Shown: positions 55,780-63,437 of the stretch, in pieces
How the letters are laid out: each line of letters begins with the position of its first letter
How positions within the stretch are numbered: the first letter of the stretch is position 1
Assembly: GCF_052180245.1 (NCBI RefSeq)
Contig: NZ_CP197474.1
Coordinates: 4,464,001-4,528,000 of the forward strand
Source of the DNA: Parapusillimonas sp013416435
GTDB taxonomy: Bacteria; Pseudomonadota; Gammaproteobacteria; Burkholderiales; Burkholderiaceae_B
Length of the DNA: 64,000 nucleotides
Direction of reading: 5' to 3'
Position numbers and translations under genes: made by a program
The notes under the pieces: generated by a model
Seen by the model: only the letters and a program-made list of their open reading frames with translations
Database searches by the model: none
Told to the model about the DNA's origin: nothing

Positions 55780-56946
55780 CTAGGCGGTCAAGCTTTGCAT
55801 GACGCGGTACAGATCCGCCTTCCCTTCGAAGCCGATGCCGGGAAGTTCAGGCATGGTGATATAGCTGTTCTCGACTTTCACACCGTCGGGAAAGCCGCCG
55901 AAAGGTTGGAAAAGATCCGGGTACGATTCATTGCCGCCCAATCCGAGCCCCGCGGCAATGTTCAGCGACATCTGGTGGCCGCCATGCGGAATGCATCGGC
56001 TGGGCGACCAGCCGTGCTCTTTCAGCATGTCCAGCGTGCGCAGGTATTCGACCAGCCCGTAGCTCAGCGCGCAATCGAACTGCAGCCAGTCACGGTCCGG
56101 ACGCATGCCGCCATAGCGGATCAGGTTGCGTGCATCCTGCATGGAGAACAGGTTTTCGCCGGTTGCCATCGGGTTCTTGTAGTAGCTGCGCAAGGTGGCC
56201 TGCAATTCGAAATCAAGCGGATCTCCGGCCTCTTCGTACCAGAAGAGATCATATTGAGACAGCGCCTTGGCATAGGCGATTGCGGTGTCGAGGTCGAAGC
56301 GTCCGTTCGCGTCGACGCAAAGCTTCTGGCCATCTTGAAGCACACTCAGAATCGAATCGATGCGGCGCAGGTCTTCGTCGAGCGACGCTCCCCCGATTTT
56401 TTTCTTGACGACGCGGTAGCCACGATCGATGTAGCTGCGCATTTCGTCCTTGAGCTTGCCGTGATCCTGACCGGGATAGTAGTAACCCCCAGCCGCATAG
56501 ACAAAGACTTTTTTATTGGGCTGGCCGTTGCCGTAGCGATCGGCCAGCAATTGGAACAGCGGCTGGTCTGCTATCTTCGCGACGGCATCCCAGATCGCCA
56601 TGTCTATCGTACCGATTGCCACGGAACGCTCGCCGTGGCCACCCGGCTTCTCGTTGGTAAACATGGTATTCCAGATCTTGTGCGGATCCAGGTTGGTCCC
56701 CGCATCGTCGACCAGCGAGGCAGGCTCGGCTTCCAGTATCCGTGGGATGAAGCGGTCGCGCATCAGCGTGCCCTGCCCATAGCGACCGTTGGAATTGAAC
56801 CCGTAGCCAATGACGGGCTTGCCACCACGAATGACGTCGGTGACGACCGCCACCAGACTAAGGTTCATTTTGCTGAAGTCGATGTATGCGTTCCGGATGG
56901 GAGAACTGATGGGTAGTGTTTTTTCGATGATGTTGACGATCTTCAT
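55780..56946 (-). CDS. tarD: D(-)-tartrate dehydratase
   Basis: 388-residue enolase-superfamily enzyme that dehydrates D-tartrate to oxaloacetate. The start TLPISSPIRNAYIDFSKM, the catalytic KKKIGG (Lys183), metal ligands in VDANGR (Asp212), YEEAGDP (Glu238) and ATGENLF (Glu264), and the His in CIPHGGHQ (321) agree closely with what I recall of the characterised Bradyrhizobium enzyme. Length agrees too. Probably co-transcribed with the downstream Bug gene and controlled by the divergent LysR. Confidence 0.9.
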   Translation of the reverse strand: MKIVNIIEKTLPISSPIRNAYIDFSKMNLSLVAVVTDVIRGGKPVIGYGFNSNGRYGQGTLMRDRFIPRILEAEPASLVDDAGTNLDPHKIWNTMFTNEKPGGHGERSVAIGTIDMAIWDAVAKIADQPLFQLLADRYGNGQPNKKVFVYAAGGYYYPGQDHGKLKDEMRSYIDRGYRVVKKKIGGASLDEDLRRIDSILSVLQDGQKLCVDANGRFDLDTAIAYAKALSQYDLFWYEEAGDPLDFELQATLRSYYKNPMATGENLFSMQDARNLIRYGGMRPDRDWLQFDCALSYGLVEYLRTLDMLKEHGWSPSRCIPHGGHQMSLNIAAGLGLGGNESYPDLFQPFGGFPDGVKVENSYITMPELPGIGFEGKADLYRVMQSLTA

Positions 56947-56986
56947 TTACCGGCCCTAAACTGTGTTTCAAAACTGAGGCTGCGAC

Positions 56987-57016
56987 GGGGTCAGACCCCG
57001 CATGGGGTCTGACCCC
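56987..57016. repeat. 30-bp interspersed palindrome, centre GCAT
   Basis: Perfect arms around GCAT, inside the divergent promoter region between tarD and its LysR gene. Confidence 0.9.
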
Positions 57017-57065
57017 ACCAGGCACCATCAGGCAAGTCCAGATATGGTCGGCTTTCCCGTCTTTT

Positions 57066-57079
57066 ATAGCCAATGCTAT
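57066..57079. promoter_or_regulatory. LysR operator candidate ATAGC-CAAT-GCTAT
   Basis: Perfect inverted repeat with flanking T/A tracts, 34 bp before the lysR-type start and within the tarD-lysR divergent region; fits the LTTR box pattern. Confidence 0.55.
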
Positions 57080-57112
57080 TTTTTTCCTCTTTAATGCTTT
57101 CAAAGCACTGGC

Positions 57113-58018
57113 ATGAATATCTCTTGGCTTGAAGACTTCCTGGCCCTGGCATCAACCAAAAATTTCTCTCGCGCGGCAGACTCGCGCCACATGACCCAGC
57201 CGGCATTCGGCCGCCGAATTCGCGCCCTTGAAGAGTGGCTGGGAACCGAACTGTTCGACCGCAGCACCCAACCCGTCGCGTTGACCGAAACCGGTGAATG
57301 GTTCATCAAGATTGCCCGGGATACCCTTGCGCAAGTAATGCGGCTCCCGGCGGAAGCCCAGGCCATAGAGGCATCGTGGTCGACCACCCTGCAATTTGCC
57401 GCAACCCACACCTTGTCCTTCACCTTCATGCCCAATTGGCTGCGCAGCCTGGAGCCGCGACTGAGCATCGGCGCCATACAGTGCGTGTCCGACATGCTGC
57501 AGCGCTGCGAATCCCTCATGCTGCAGGGCAAAGTGCAGTTTGTCCTGAGCCACGCACATCCGCATGTGCAAGGCCAGTTGGACGCAGCCGGCTATCCATC
57601 GGTACAGCTGGGCGACGACAACCTCCTTCCCGTCTCGCTCTCGGACGACACCGGCCTGGCGCTCCATCATGTGGATGAGACGGCGCAAGCGCCTATTCAA
57701 TTGCTGGACTACAGCGCGGAATCAGGCATAGGCCGCATCTTGCACAAGACGCTTGGGCAGGAACTGGCTGGACTATCGATTCAACGGGTCTTCACGGCCC
57801 ACCTGGCATCGGTGCTCAAGCCCATGGTTCTGAGCGGCCGGGGCATTGCCTGGCTGCCCCAATCCTTGATTACCGATGACCTCGCTTCGGGCCGACTGAT
57901 GCCTGTCGGGCCCGAACGCTGGCGCATTCCCCTGCAGGTTCGGCTCTATCGCGACCGGTCGAAAATCAACCGGACTGCTGAAATGTTCTGGGATGCGGTG
58001 TCGGGCGGCGGATCATGA
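57113..58018 (+). CDS. LysR-family transcriptional regulator of the tartrate locus
   Basis: 301 residues. HTH region NFSRAADSRHMTQPAFGRRIRALE, then effector domain. Starts MNISWLEDFLALAST, a typical LTTR beginning. Divergent from tarD; probably activates tarD and its Bug gene in response to tartrate. Followed by the sulfite dehydrogenase genes after 94 bp. Confidence 0.9.
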   Translation: MNISWLEDFLALASTKNFSRAADSRHMTQPAFGRRIRALEEWLGTELFDRSTQPVALTETGEWFIKIARDTLAQVMRLPAEAQAIEASWSTTLQFAATHTLSFTFMPNWLRSLEPRLSIGAIQCVSDMLQRCESLMLQGKVQFVLSHAHPHVQGQLDAAGYPSVQLGDDNLLPVSLSDDTGLALHHVDETAQAPIQLLDYSAESGIGRILHKTLGQELAGLSIQRVFTAHLASVLKPMVLSGRGIAWLPQSLITDDLASGRLMPVGPERWRIPLQVRLYRDRSKINRTAEMFWDAVSGGGS

Positions 58019-58112
58019 TGTAAGCGTCATCGGAAACCAATGGCTGATTGACACATATAACCTGCTGGCATAAGGTTGCGATGGGAAGAACGACGCAGCA
58101 AGGAGTTATCAA

Positions 58113-59459
58113 ATGCCGGATAAGCAATCAATGCCAGACGTTTCCTTTGTATCGGACACTCACTCCACGCCCGCCGCCGAAACGCGGCAGGATGCCGGCC
58201 TGGCCAGGGCCGACACGCGCCAGGCAAGGCGTGGTTTCCTGAGGAAGAGTGCGCAAACCATCACTGGCCTTGCGGCCACAGGGCTTGCAGTGCGCACGGC
58301 GGCAGCAGCCGACCCGGGCACGGCACCGCTCCCCGTACCCGAGTCCATGAAAAAGCCGGGGGCGTTGACCGGCAGCGCACTCTACGGTCACCCGTCGGAG
58401 TTCGAAAAGAAAGTCGTACGGCATCTGCGCCCTACCGACAAGCAATATTTTTCATCGTCCACCCGCTCGCCCTTGCAGGAGCTGGACGGCATCATCACGC
58501 CCAACGGCCTCTTCTACGAACGCCATCACAATGGCATACCCACCATCGACCCCGCCCAGCACAAGCTGATGGTGCACGGCCTGGTGGATACCCCGCTGCT
58601 CTTTACCATGGAGCAAATTCGCCGTTTCCCTTCACAGTCGCGCATCTACTTTCTTGAATGCTCAGGCAACCCTGGCTATACGGTCTATGGAAAAACGGCC
58701 GCCGAAGCCAATGGCTTGGTCAGTTGCGCCGAATGGACGGGCGTCCCGCTCAAGACCATCCTGGAAGAAGCCGGCCTGCAGCCCGATGCAAAATGGGTCA
58801 TTGCCGAGGGAGCCGACGGCGCCGGCATGACCCGCAGCATTCCTCTGGAAAAATGCCTGGATGACGCCATGCTGGTCTACAGTCAGAACGGCGAGCGCTT
58901 GCGGCCTGAGCAGGGTTATCCGTTACGCGTCCTGCTACCGGGCTATGAAGGCAACATGAGCATCAAATGGGTGCGCCGCCTGCAAGTTGCCGACAAGCCC
59001 GTGCATTCGCGCGAAGAAACCTCCAAATACACCGACCTGCAAGCCGACGGCAAGGCGCGCGAGTTCACCTACATCATGGAGGCCAAGTCCATCATTACCG
59101 CTCCGTCCGGCGGCCAAAAGATGCCCGGCACGGGGTTTTGCGAAATTACCGGCATCGCCTGGAGCGGCAAGGGCAAGATCACGCGCGTCGACGTATCGGT
59201 GGACGACGGAAAAACCTGGCAACAAGCCAGCTTGCAGGAACCCGTGCTAAGCAAGGCCTTGACACGCTTCAGGCTGCCCTGGAACTGGGATGGCAAGCCG
59301 GCGGTCATCCTGAGCCGCGCCACTGACGAGACCGGTTACGTGCAGCCCACGCTGGAAGCACTTACAGCGGTTCGCGGTGTCAATGGAACCTATCACAACA
59401 ATGCCATGACGGCCTGGCGCATTGCCGAAACAGGAGAGGTGACCAATGCACGCCTGTAA
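58113..59459 (+). CDS. soxC: Molybdenum sulfite dehydrogenase subunit, SoxC-like
   Basis: 448-residue periplasmic enzyme of the sulfite oxidase family. A twin-arginine signal RRGFLRK (39-45) is followed by the Mo-cofactor domain with Cys183 in FLECSGNPG, and a C-terminal dimerisation domain. SoxC with SoxD oxidises sulfite or protein-bound sulfane sulfur. AAGGAGTTATCAA precedes the ATG. No soxXAYZB genes are nearby, so it may act on free sulfite, for example from cysteine breakdown. Confidence 0.87.
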   Translation: MPDKQSMPDVSFVSDTHSTPAAETRQDAGLARADTRQARRGFLRKSAQTITGLAATGLAVRTAAAADPGTAPLPVPESMKKPGALTGSALYGHPSEFEKKVVRHLRPTDKQYFSSSTRSPLQELDGIITPNGLFYERHHNGIPTIDPAQHKLMVHGLVDTPLLFTMEQIRRFPSQSRIYFLECSGNPGYTVYGKTAAEANGLVSCAEWTGVPLKTILEEAGLQPDAKWVIAEGADGAGMTRSIPLEKCLDDAMLVYSQNGERLRPEQGYPLRVLLPGYEGNMSIKWVRRLQVADKPVHSREETSKYTDLQADGKAREFTYIMEAKSIITAPSGGQKMPGTGFCEITGIAWSGKGKITRVDVSVDDGKTWQQASLQEPVLSKALTRFRLPWNWDGKPAVILSRATDETGYVQPTLEALTAVRGVNGTYHNNAMTAWRIAETGEVTNARL

Positions 59460-60018
59460 GAACCACACCGCGGCAACTTCCCGTCGCCCCTTGGCCTGTA
59501 CTGCTGCCGTTCTCGCTGTGGCTGCTCTCTTTGCCACGCCCGCAACGGCGACCGAAAAATACGGACTCGGCACACCCGCCACGGATGCGCAAATCAAATC
59601 CTGGGACATCAACGTATTTGCAGACGGTGAAGGCCTGCCACCGGGCAGCGGCACCGTCGTAGCGGGGCGCAAGCTGTATGACGCTCAATGCCTGTCGTGC
59701 CACGGCGCCAAGGGCGAAGGCGGCATCGGAGACCGTTTGGCCGGCGGTGCCGGCTCGCTATCCAGTGCCAAGCCCATAAAGACAGTAGGCAGTTATTGGC
59801 CGTATGCCCCTACATTGTTCGACTACATCCGCCGCACCATGCCCTTGACGGCACCTCAAAGCCTGAGCGATGAAGAGGCCTACGCACTGACTGGCTATGT
59901 CCTCTTCCTGAATGGGTTGGCCCAGGAAGACGCAACCATCGACGCACAGTCATTGACGCAGCTAAAGATGCCGAATCGCGATGGCTTTGTGCCCGATCCC
60001 AGGCCGGACGTCAAGTAG
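59446..60018 (+). CDS. soxD: Cytochrome c subunit of sulfite dehydrogenase, SoxD-like
   Basis: 190 residues with signal peptide ending PATATEKY. One heme site CLSCH (82-86) and a likely axial Met in RRTMPLTAP. GLGTPATDAQIKSWDINVFADG is typical of SoxD N-termini. It accepts electrons from the Mo subunit. It overlaps the soxC-like gene by 14 bp, and CAGGAGAGGTGACCA precedes its ATG. Many SoxD proteins are longer; this one is the short monoheme form. Confidence 0.85.
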   Translation: MHACKNHTAATSRRPLACTAAVLAVAALFATPATATEKYGLGTPATDAQIKSWDINVFADGEGLPPGSGTVVAGRKLYDAQCLSCHGAKGEGGIGDRLAGGAGSLSSAKPIKTVGSYWPYAPTLFDYIRRTMPLTAPQSLSDEEAYALTGYVLFLNGLAQEDATIDAQSLTQLKMPNRDGFVPDPRPDVK

Positions 60019-60049
60019 GCAAGGCGAGTATGCGCGAAGGCTTGCCAGC

Positions 60050-60634
60050 TCATCCTTGAATTGCCCCGTCGTTCGGCGGCGGACCGCCCGTCCAACGCCG
60101 AACGACGCGCTGGAAGATGAGAGCATTCGGAATTTGAAGCAGTGCGCCGGCCTGTCCGGGCTGACTGTCCTGGAGCGTGACATAAAGCAGGCTGATTGCG
60201 ATCACCTCGCCTTTTGCGCCAGGCTTTTCGGCCGTATCCAGGATCTCGACGTAGTCGCCCACTCGAAGCGGACGCGCCGTGAATATCAGCAACGCGCAAA
60301 AAATATTGGACAGTACGCTCCATGCGGCGAAGAAAGCCACCGCAGCGACGGCTGCAAAGCTGGTGAAGGCGGTCCAAAGTACAGTACCGGACACGCCCAC
60401 CCTACCCATGATCAGCATGACGGCAGCGATGGTGATGATCCACCGTGTCAGCCCCACTGACGAGCTCGTAAGATGCCGGGGCAGATCATAGACCGCGCCC
60501 GCCTTCAGGATGAGCTTGCGCAGCATGCGCTGCAACAGCCAGGCGCCGGCAATGATCAACAGCACGTGCGCCACTAGCAGCCCGGGACTAAGCCACACGT
60601 GCGTCCATACAGGAAAAAAAGAGTCAATATCCAC
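60050..60634 (-). CDS. Short MscS-like mechanosensitive channel protein
   Basis: 194 residues. Three N-terminal helices, then the pore-lining region AAVAAVAFFAAWSVLSNIFCALLI with small residues, and the beta domain RPLRVGDYVEI. The C-terminal alpha/beta vestibule of full MscS (about 286 residues) is absent. Such short members are common and may still gate under osmotic stress. GTG start at 60634 without a clear ribosome binding site. Convergent with the soxD-like gene. Confidence 0.8.
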   Translation of the reverse strand: MDIDSFFPVWTHVWLSPGLLVAHVLLIIAGAWLLQRMLRKLILKAGAVYDLPRHLTSSSVGLTRWIITIAAVMLIMGRVGVSGTVLWTAFTSFAAVAAVAFFAAWSVLSNIFCALLIFTARPLRVGDYVEILDTAEKPGAKGEVIAISLLYVTLQDSQPGQAGALLQIPNALIFQRVVRRWTGGPPPNDGAIQG

Positions 60635-60666
60635 AAGTCGAAGAATAAATGAAGTCTATCGTCCGG

Positions 60667-61152
60667 CTAGGTCGCATCGCCGTCCGCCAGCAATTCATCG
60701 CGAAGCTCGGTCAGTAGTCTGCAGAATACCGACGCGGGCAGCGAGGTCACCGCGGGTTCCGGCCCATGCCCCGTATCATGAGTCAGGGTCATACCCTGGG
60801 TGGAAACCAGCACGCTGCGCAAGCCGTCGGATTGCATGATGCGTGTGCGCACGGCACGTCCGACAAGTTGATGGTGTTCTGCGGAACCGAATGGAACGGC
60901 TTGGCCGGCCCAACGCACGGCGCTGCGATCCGCTTGGTCTCCGACCTTTTTCGCATCCCAGGCACTGGACTGAAATGCCTGCACCCTGCGCGGATCACCC
61001 TCAGGAAACTTGATGCCCTGGATGAACCCCTCTACCGAAGCCAGCAGCGTGTCGTCCAGGACAAAAGGGGAAAGAGTAAAGTTGGAAAGCGCGACGCCGC
61101 GCCAGTCCGGCGATATGTAGGATACATTCAAGCTGGCAGGGGTTGAAGGCAT
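60667..61152 (-). CDS. NADAR-like protein (tentative)
   Basis: 161 residues from the ATG at 61152 behind GAGGTGCGCA. The segment ALSNFTLSPFVLDDTLLASVEGFIQGIKF recalls the NADAR/YbiA fold (SNF, VEH-like VEG, QxxK), a family that hydrolyses N-glycosidic bonds of riboflavin intermediates or ADP-ribose. Assignment rests on this motif pattern only. The rest shows no clear features. Next to DUF2798 and siderophore-interacting protein genes on the same strand. Confidence 0.55.
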   Translation of the reverse strand: MPSTPASLNVSYISPDWRGVALSNFTLSPFVLDDTLLASVEGFIQGIKFPEGDPRRVQAFQSSAWDAKKVGDQADRSAVRWAGQAVPFGSAEHHQLVGRAVRTRIMQSDGLRSVLVSTQGMTLTHDTGHGPEPAVTSLPASVFCRLLTELRDELLADGDAT

Positions 61153-61243
61153 TGCGCACCTCATGGCGATTGAACTGGCTCGGAAGACGAGTTTACATGA
61201 AGCAATGCTGCCGGTAGTGCCGGCACGTTCCGGGCGACTGTTT

Positions 61244-61489
61244 TCAGTTTTGCACCGTGGCAGCAACCAGACGCATCACCAGCGGCCGCACCAGAATCAC
61301 GCAGAAAAATGCCACAGGCATGGCCACCGCATAGCCCGATATCACACGCAGCCAATATCCGGAGCTGAAACCGCCTTGTGTCGCCACGATGGTGCAGCAC
61401 ATCAAAAATGCCATGATCGTGGACATATAGAACGCAAAGACAAAGGGGCCATAGCGTCGATGCAGCTTTTTGCGGGTCTTGTCAGTCAT
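61244..61489 (-). CDS. DUF2798 two-helix membrane protein
   Basis: 81 residues. A basic N-terminus (TDKTRKKLHRRYG) and two hydrophobic helices, FVFAFYMSTIMAFLMCC and YAVAMPVAFFCVILVRPLV, are typical of DUF2798. GAGGAGCTCACCACAG precedes the ATG, which overlaps the end of the siderophore-interacting protein gene by 8 bp. Function unknown; probably co-expressed with that gene. Confidence 0.75.
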   Translation of the reverse strand: MTDKTRKKLHRRYGPFVFAFYMSTIMAFLMCCTIVATQGGFSSGYWLRVISGYAVAMPVAFFCVILVRPLVMRLVAATVQN

Positions 61490-62270
61490 CTGTGGTGAGC
61501 TCCTCGTGATGCCCCACTTCACCTTGCTTCCAATACGAGGCTATCCGCATGCGCAGAGGATTGGCGCCAGGCTTGGACAGCAACTGCTTGCGCAGCAGGG
61601 CCATCGCACGGTTCTCGCCGGCAGCCCAGATGAAGCCATCACCTTGCGGGATTTCCAGCGACTGAATCGCTTCAGGCAGTGAATCCACCCAGTCCAGATC
61701 CAGATCCGCCGCACTGCCCCAGGCTCGCTGATCCGACCGGTCGGCAAGCTGCACTCGCACCACGGCGCGAGCGCCCGCGGGCAGTTCCGCCAGGCGCCTC
61801 TCTATTGCGGGCATCGCCGTCTCATCGCCAAACAGCCAATGCCATTGCAGACCGGCGGGAATCAGCAGGCTGCCACGCGGACCGGCGAGGCCCAGCCATT
61901 CACCGATTGGAGCGCTCCGCGCCCACCGAGCTGCCGGCCCGGAACCATGGATGGCGAAATCCATGAGCAGCGTATTGCCAGCCGCATCGAACTTGAGCGG
62001 CGTATAGTCGCGCATGGTGGGGCGCTCTCCGTCGATATGCGGGCGGCCGTTGACCATGGTGGGCAATCGAGGCCTTTCCAGTCCCGCCTGCGGCAGGATG
62101 AGCTTGACGTGGTCATCAAAACCGGCGCTTGTGAAATCGTGCAGCTCGGCACCTCCCAGGGTCAAACGGATAAAACCCGGGCTTATGGATTCGCGTGCAA
62201 GCAGTTGCACATGGCGCGCGCGGAAAGGATGGCGCACGCGCTGGATGGGAGTTGTCTCGGGAGTGGACAT
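61482..62270 (-). CDS. Siderophore-interacting protein (ferric-siderophore reductase)
   Basis: 262 residues of the ViuB/SIP family, cytoplasmic flavin-dependent reductase. FAD-binding RDYTPLKFD (RxYTxR-like) lies near residue 86, with the SIP C-terminal domain WAAGENRAMALLRKQL and the ending RMRIASYWKQGEVGHHE. It releases iron from siderophores by reduction. ATG at 62270 behind TGGAGCGAT. Divergent from the MarR gene with an operator palindrome between. Confidence 0.88.
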   Translation of the reverse strand: MSTPETTPIQRVRHPFRARHVQLLARESISPGFIRLTLGGAELHDFTSAGFDDHVKLILPQAGLERPRLPTMVNGRPHIDGERPTMRDYTPLKFDAAGNTLLMDFAIHGSGPAARWARSAPIGEWLGLAGPRGSLLIPAGLQWHWLFGDETAMPAIERRLAELPAGARAVVRVQLADRSDQRAWGSAADLDLDWVDSLPEAIQSLEIPQGDGFIWAAGENRAMALLRKQLLSKPGANPLRMRIASYWKQGEVGHHEELTTDD

Positions 62271-62314
62271 ATCGCTCCATTGGTTGCTAAAGTCCACTAT
62301 TATCATCCCGATAA

Positions 62315-62329
62315 GTTGACTTTGTCAAC
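62315..62329. promoter_or_regulatory. MarR operator candidate GTTGAC-TTT-GTCAAC
   Basis: Perfect inverted repeat in the 79 bp between the SIP and MarR genes. A weaker copy GTTGCT-AAA-GTCCAC is at 62283-62297. The position suggests control of both divergent genes by MarR. Confidence 0.65.
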
Positions 62330-62349
62330 AATGATCCTTGAACCCATAT

Positions 62350-62829
62350 ATGAAACCGCCTCTCTCCGTCGATGTATTCAACACCCTGCATGAGCTGCAG
62401 CATCTCTTCCGTCTGCACATACGAAAATCCATGGAGGCCGCCCATCAAGAGCTGACCTTCAATGAAATGCGCGTCCTGATGCGCACGGGCCGGCAGCCCG
62501 GCATTACGCAACGGGAGCTGGTGGAACACAGTCACGCCGACAAGGCCCAGATGGCGCGCATCCTGGCACAACTGCAAGATCGAGGCTGGCTGACGCGCAG
62601 CGCCAGCGAAAGCGACAAGCGCGTACGATGCCTGCAATTGAGCGCACAAGGCCTGCAGCTATTCGAAAAACTACGGGGTCTTCAAGAACAAGTAGCGACA
62701 GAACTGCTGCAGGATTTCCCGCCCCCCATGCAAGCGCAACTGCTGACCCTGCTGCAGCAAGCCCGAAGCAGCGCAGCCGCCAAGGCTGGTCTTCTTGCTG
62801 CACAGCCAGGCTCGGTGAAATCCGCCTAG
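62350..62829 (+). CDS. MarR-family transcriptional regulator
   Basis: 159 residues. Winged HTH with TQRELVEHSHADKAQMARILAQL, wing region WLTRSASESDKRVRCLQLSAQG, flanked by dimerisation helices. The ATG at 62350 is preferred over a TTG four codons upstream; no strong ribosome binding site. Probably represses itself and the divergent SIP gene. Confidence 0.87.
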   Translation: MKPPLSVDVFNTLHELQHLFRLHIRKSMEAAHQELTFNEMRVLMRTGRQPGITQRELVEHSHADKAQMARILAQLQDRGWLTRSASESDKRVRCLQLSAQGLQLFEKLRGLQEQVATELLQDFPPPMQAQLLTLLQQARSSAAAKAGLLAAQPGSVKSA

Positions 62830-62830
62830 T

Positions 62831-62842
62831 GGGGTCAGACCC
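62831..62842. repeat. Half copy of the interspersed palindrome
   Basis: Single arm GGGGTCAGACCC one base after the marR stop codon. Confidence 0.75.
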
Positions 62843-62850
62843 ATGGAGTT

Positions 62851-62880
62851 GGGGTCAGACCCCGTACGGGGTCTGACCCC
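62851..62880. repeat. 30-bp interspersed palindrome, centre GTAC
   Basis: Perfect copy between the MarR gene and the lipoprotein gene. Confidence 0.92.
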
Positions 62881-62954
62881 GGCGGCACGCCCCTGCGGCA
62901 CGGCATTTGCTGCAACGCCCCTGGTTCCGCAGTCACAAGCGGGAGGAAATCGCA

Positions 62955-63416
62955 ATGGGTACAAAGAGAACACTGGCCGGTCCCCTCGCCGCGATCGGAT
63001 TCGCGGCCATGAGCCTTTTGGGCGGATGCGCGCCGATGGTGGCGGGGCAGATGGCCGAAGGTGGCTTAAGCGCGGCAAAATCCGCCTTCGGCGCCCTGAG
63101 TCCGACAGCGGCAGGCGCCGACGAAAGACAAAAGCAGATACAGGCAACGCTCAATGAGATAGACGTCGGCGATGATATCCAGCCGGTGCTGCAGAAAATC
63201 GGCGAGCCTCCACGGGAAAAATCCGGAAATGCGCAGGGCTATACCTGCTACGAATTCCCTAGCGTTTATTCCGCTACGGATGCAGCCGTTCTGATGGCGC
63301 TTGACAGCAAAGTCGTCTTCTATGGAAACTCCCGGTGCAGCGCGGAAATGGACGTCGCCAACTTCAAGAACGGCGGCAAGTATTCCAGCGGCGGCTCGGC
63401 CCGCAGCATGGACTAG
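62955..63416 (+). CDS. Putative lipoprotein
   Basis: 153 residues. Signal peptide with lipobox LLGGC (Cys25). The mature part has an alanine/glycine-rich N-terminus, then QIQATLNEIDVGDDIQPVLQKIGEPP, which recalls the SmpA/OmlA-type pattern of a helix followed by a small beta domain, and ends in SSGGSARS. GGGAGGAAATCGCA precedes the ATG. Function unknown. Confidence 0.7.
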   Translation: MGTKRTLAGPLAAIGFAAMSLLGGCAPMVAGQMAEGGLSAAKSAFGALSPTAAGADERQKQIQATLNEIDVGDDIQPVLQKIGEPPREKSGNAQGYTCYEFPSVYSATDAAVLMALDSKVVFYGNSRCSAEMDVANFKNGGKYSSGGSARSMD

Positions 63417-63437
63417 GCGTACTTGCCGCCTTACGTT

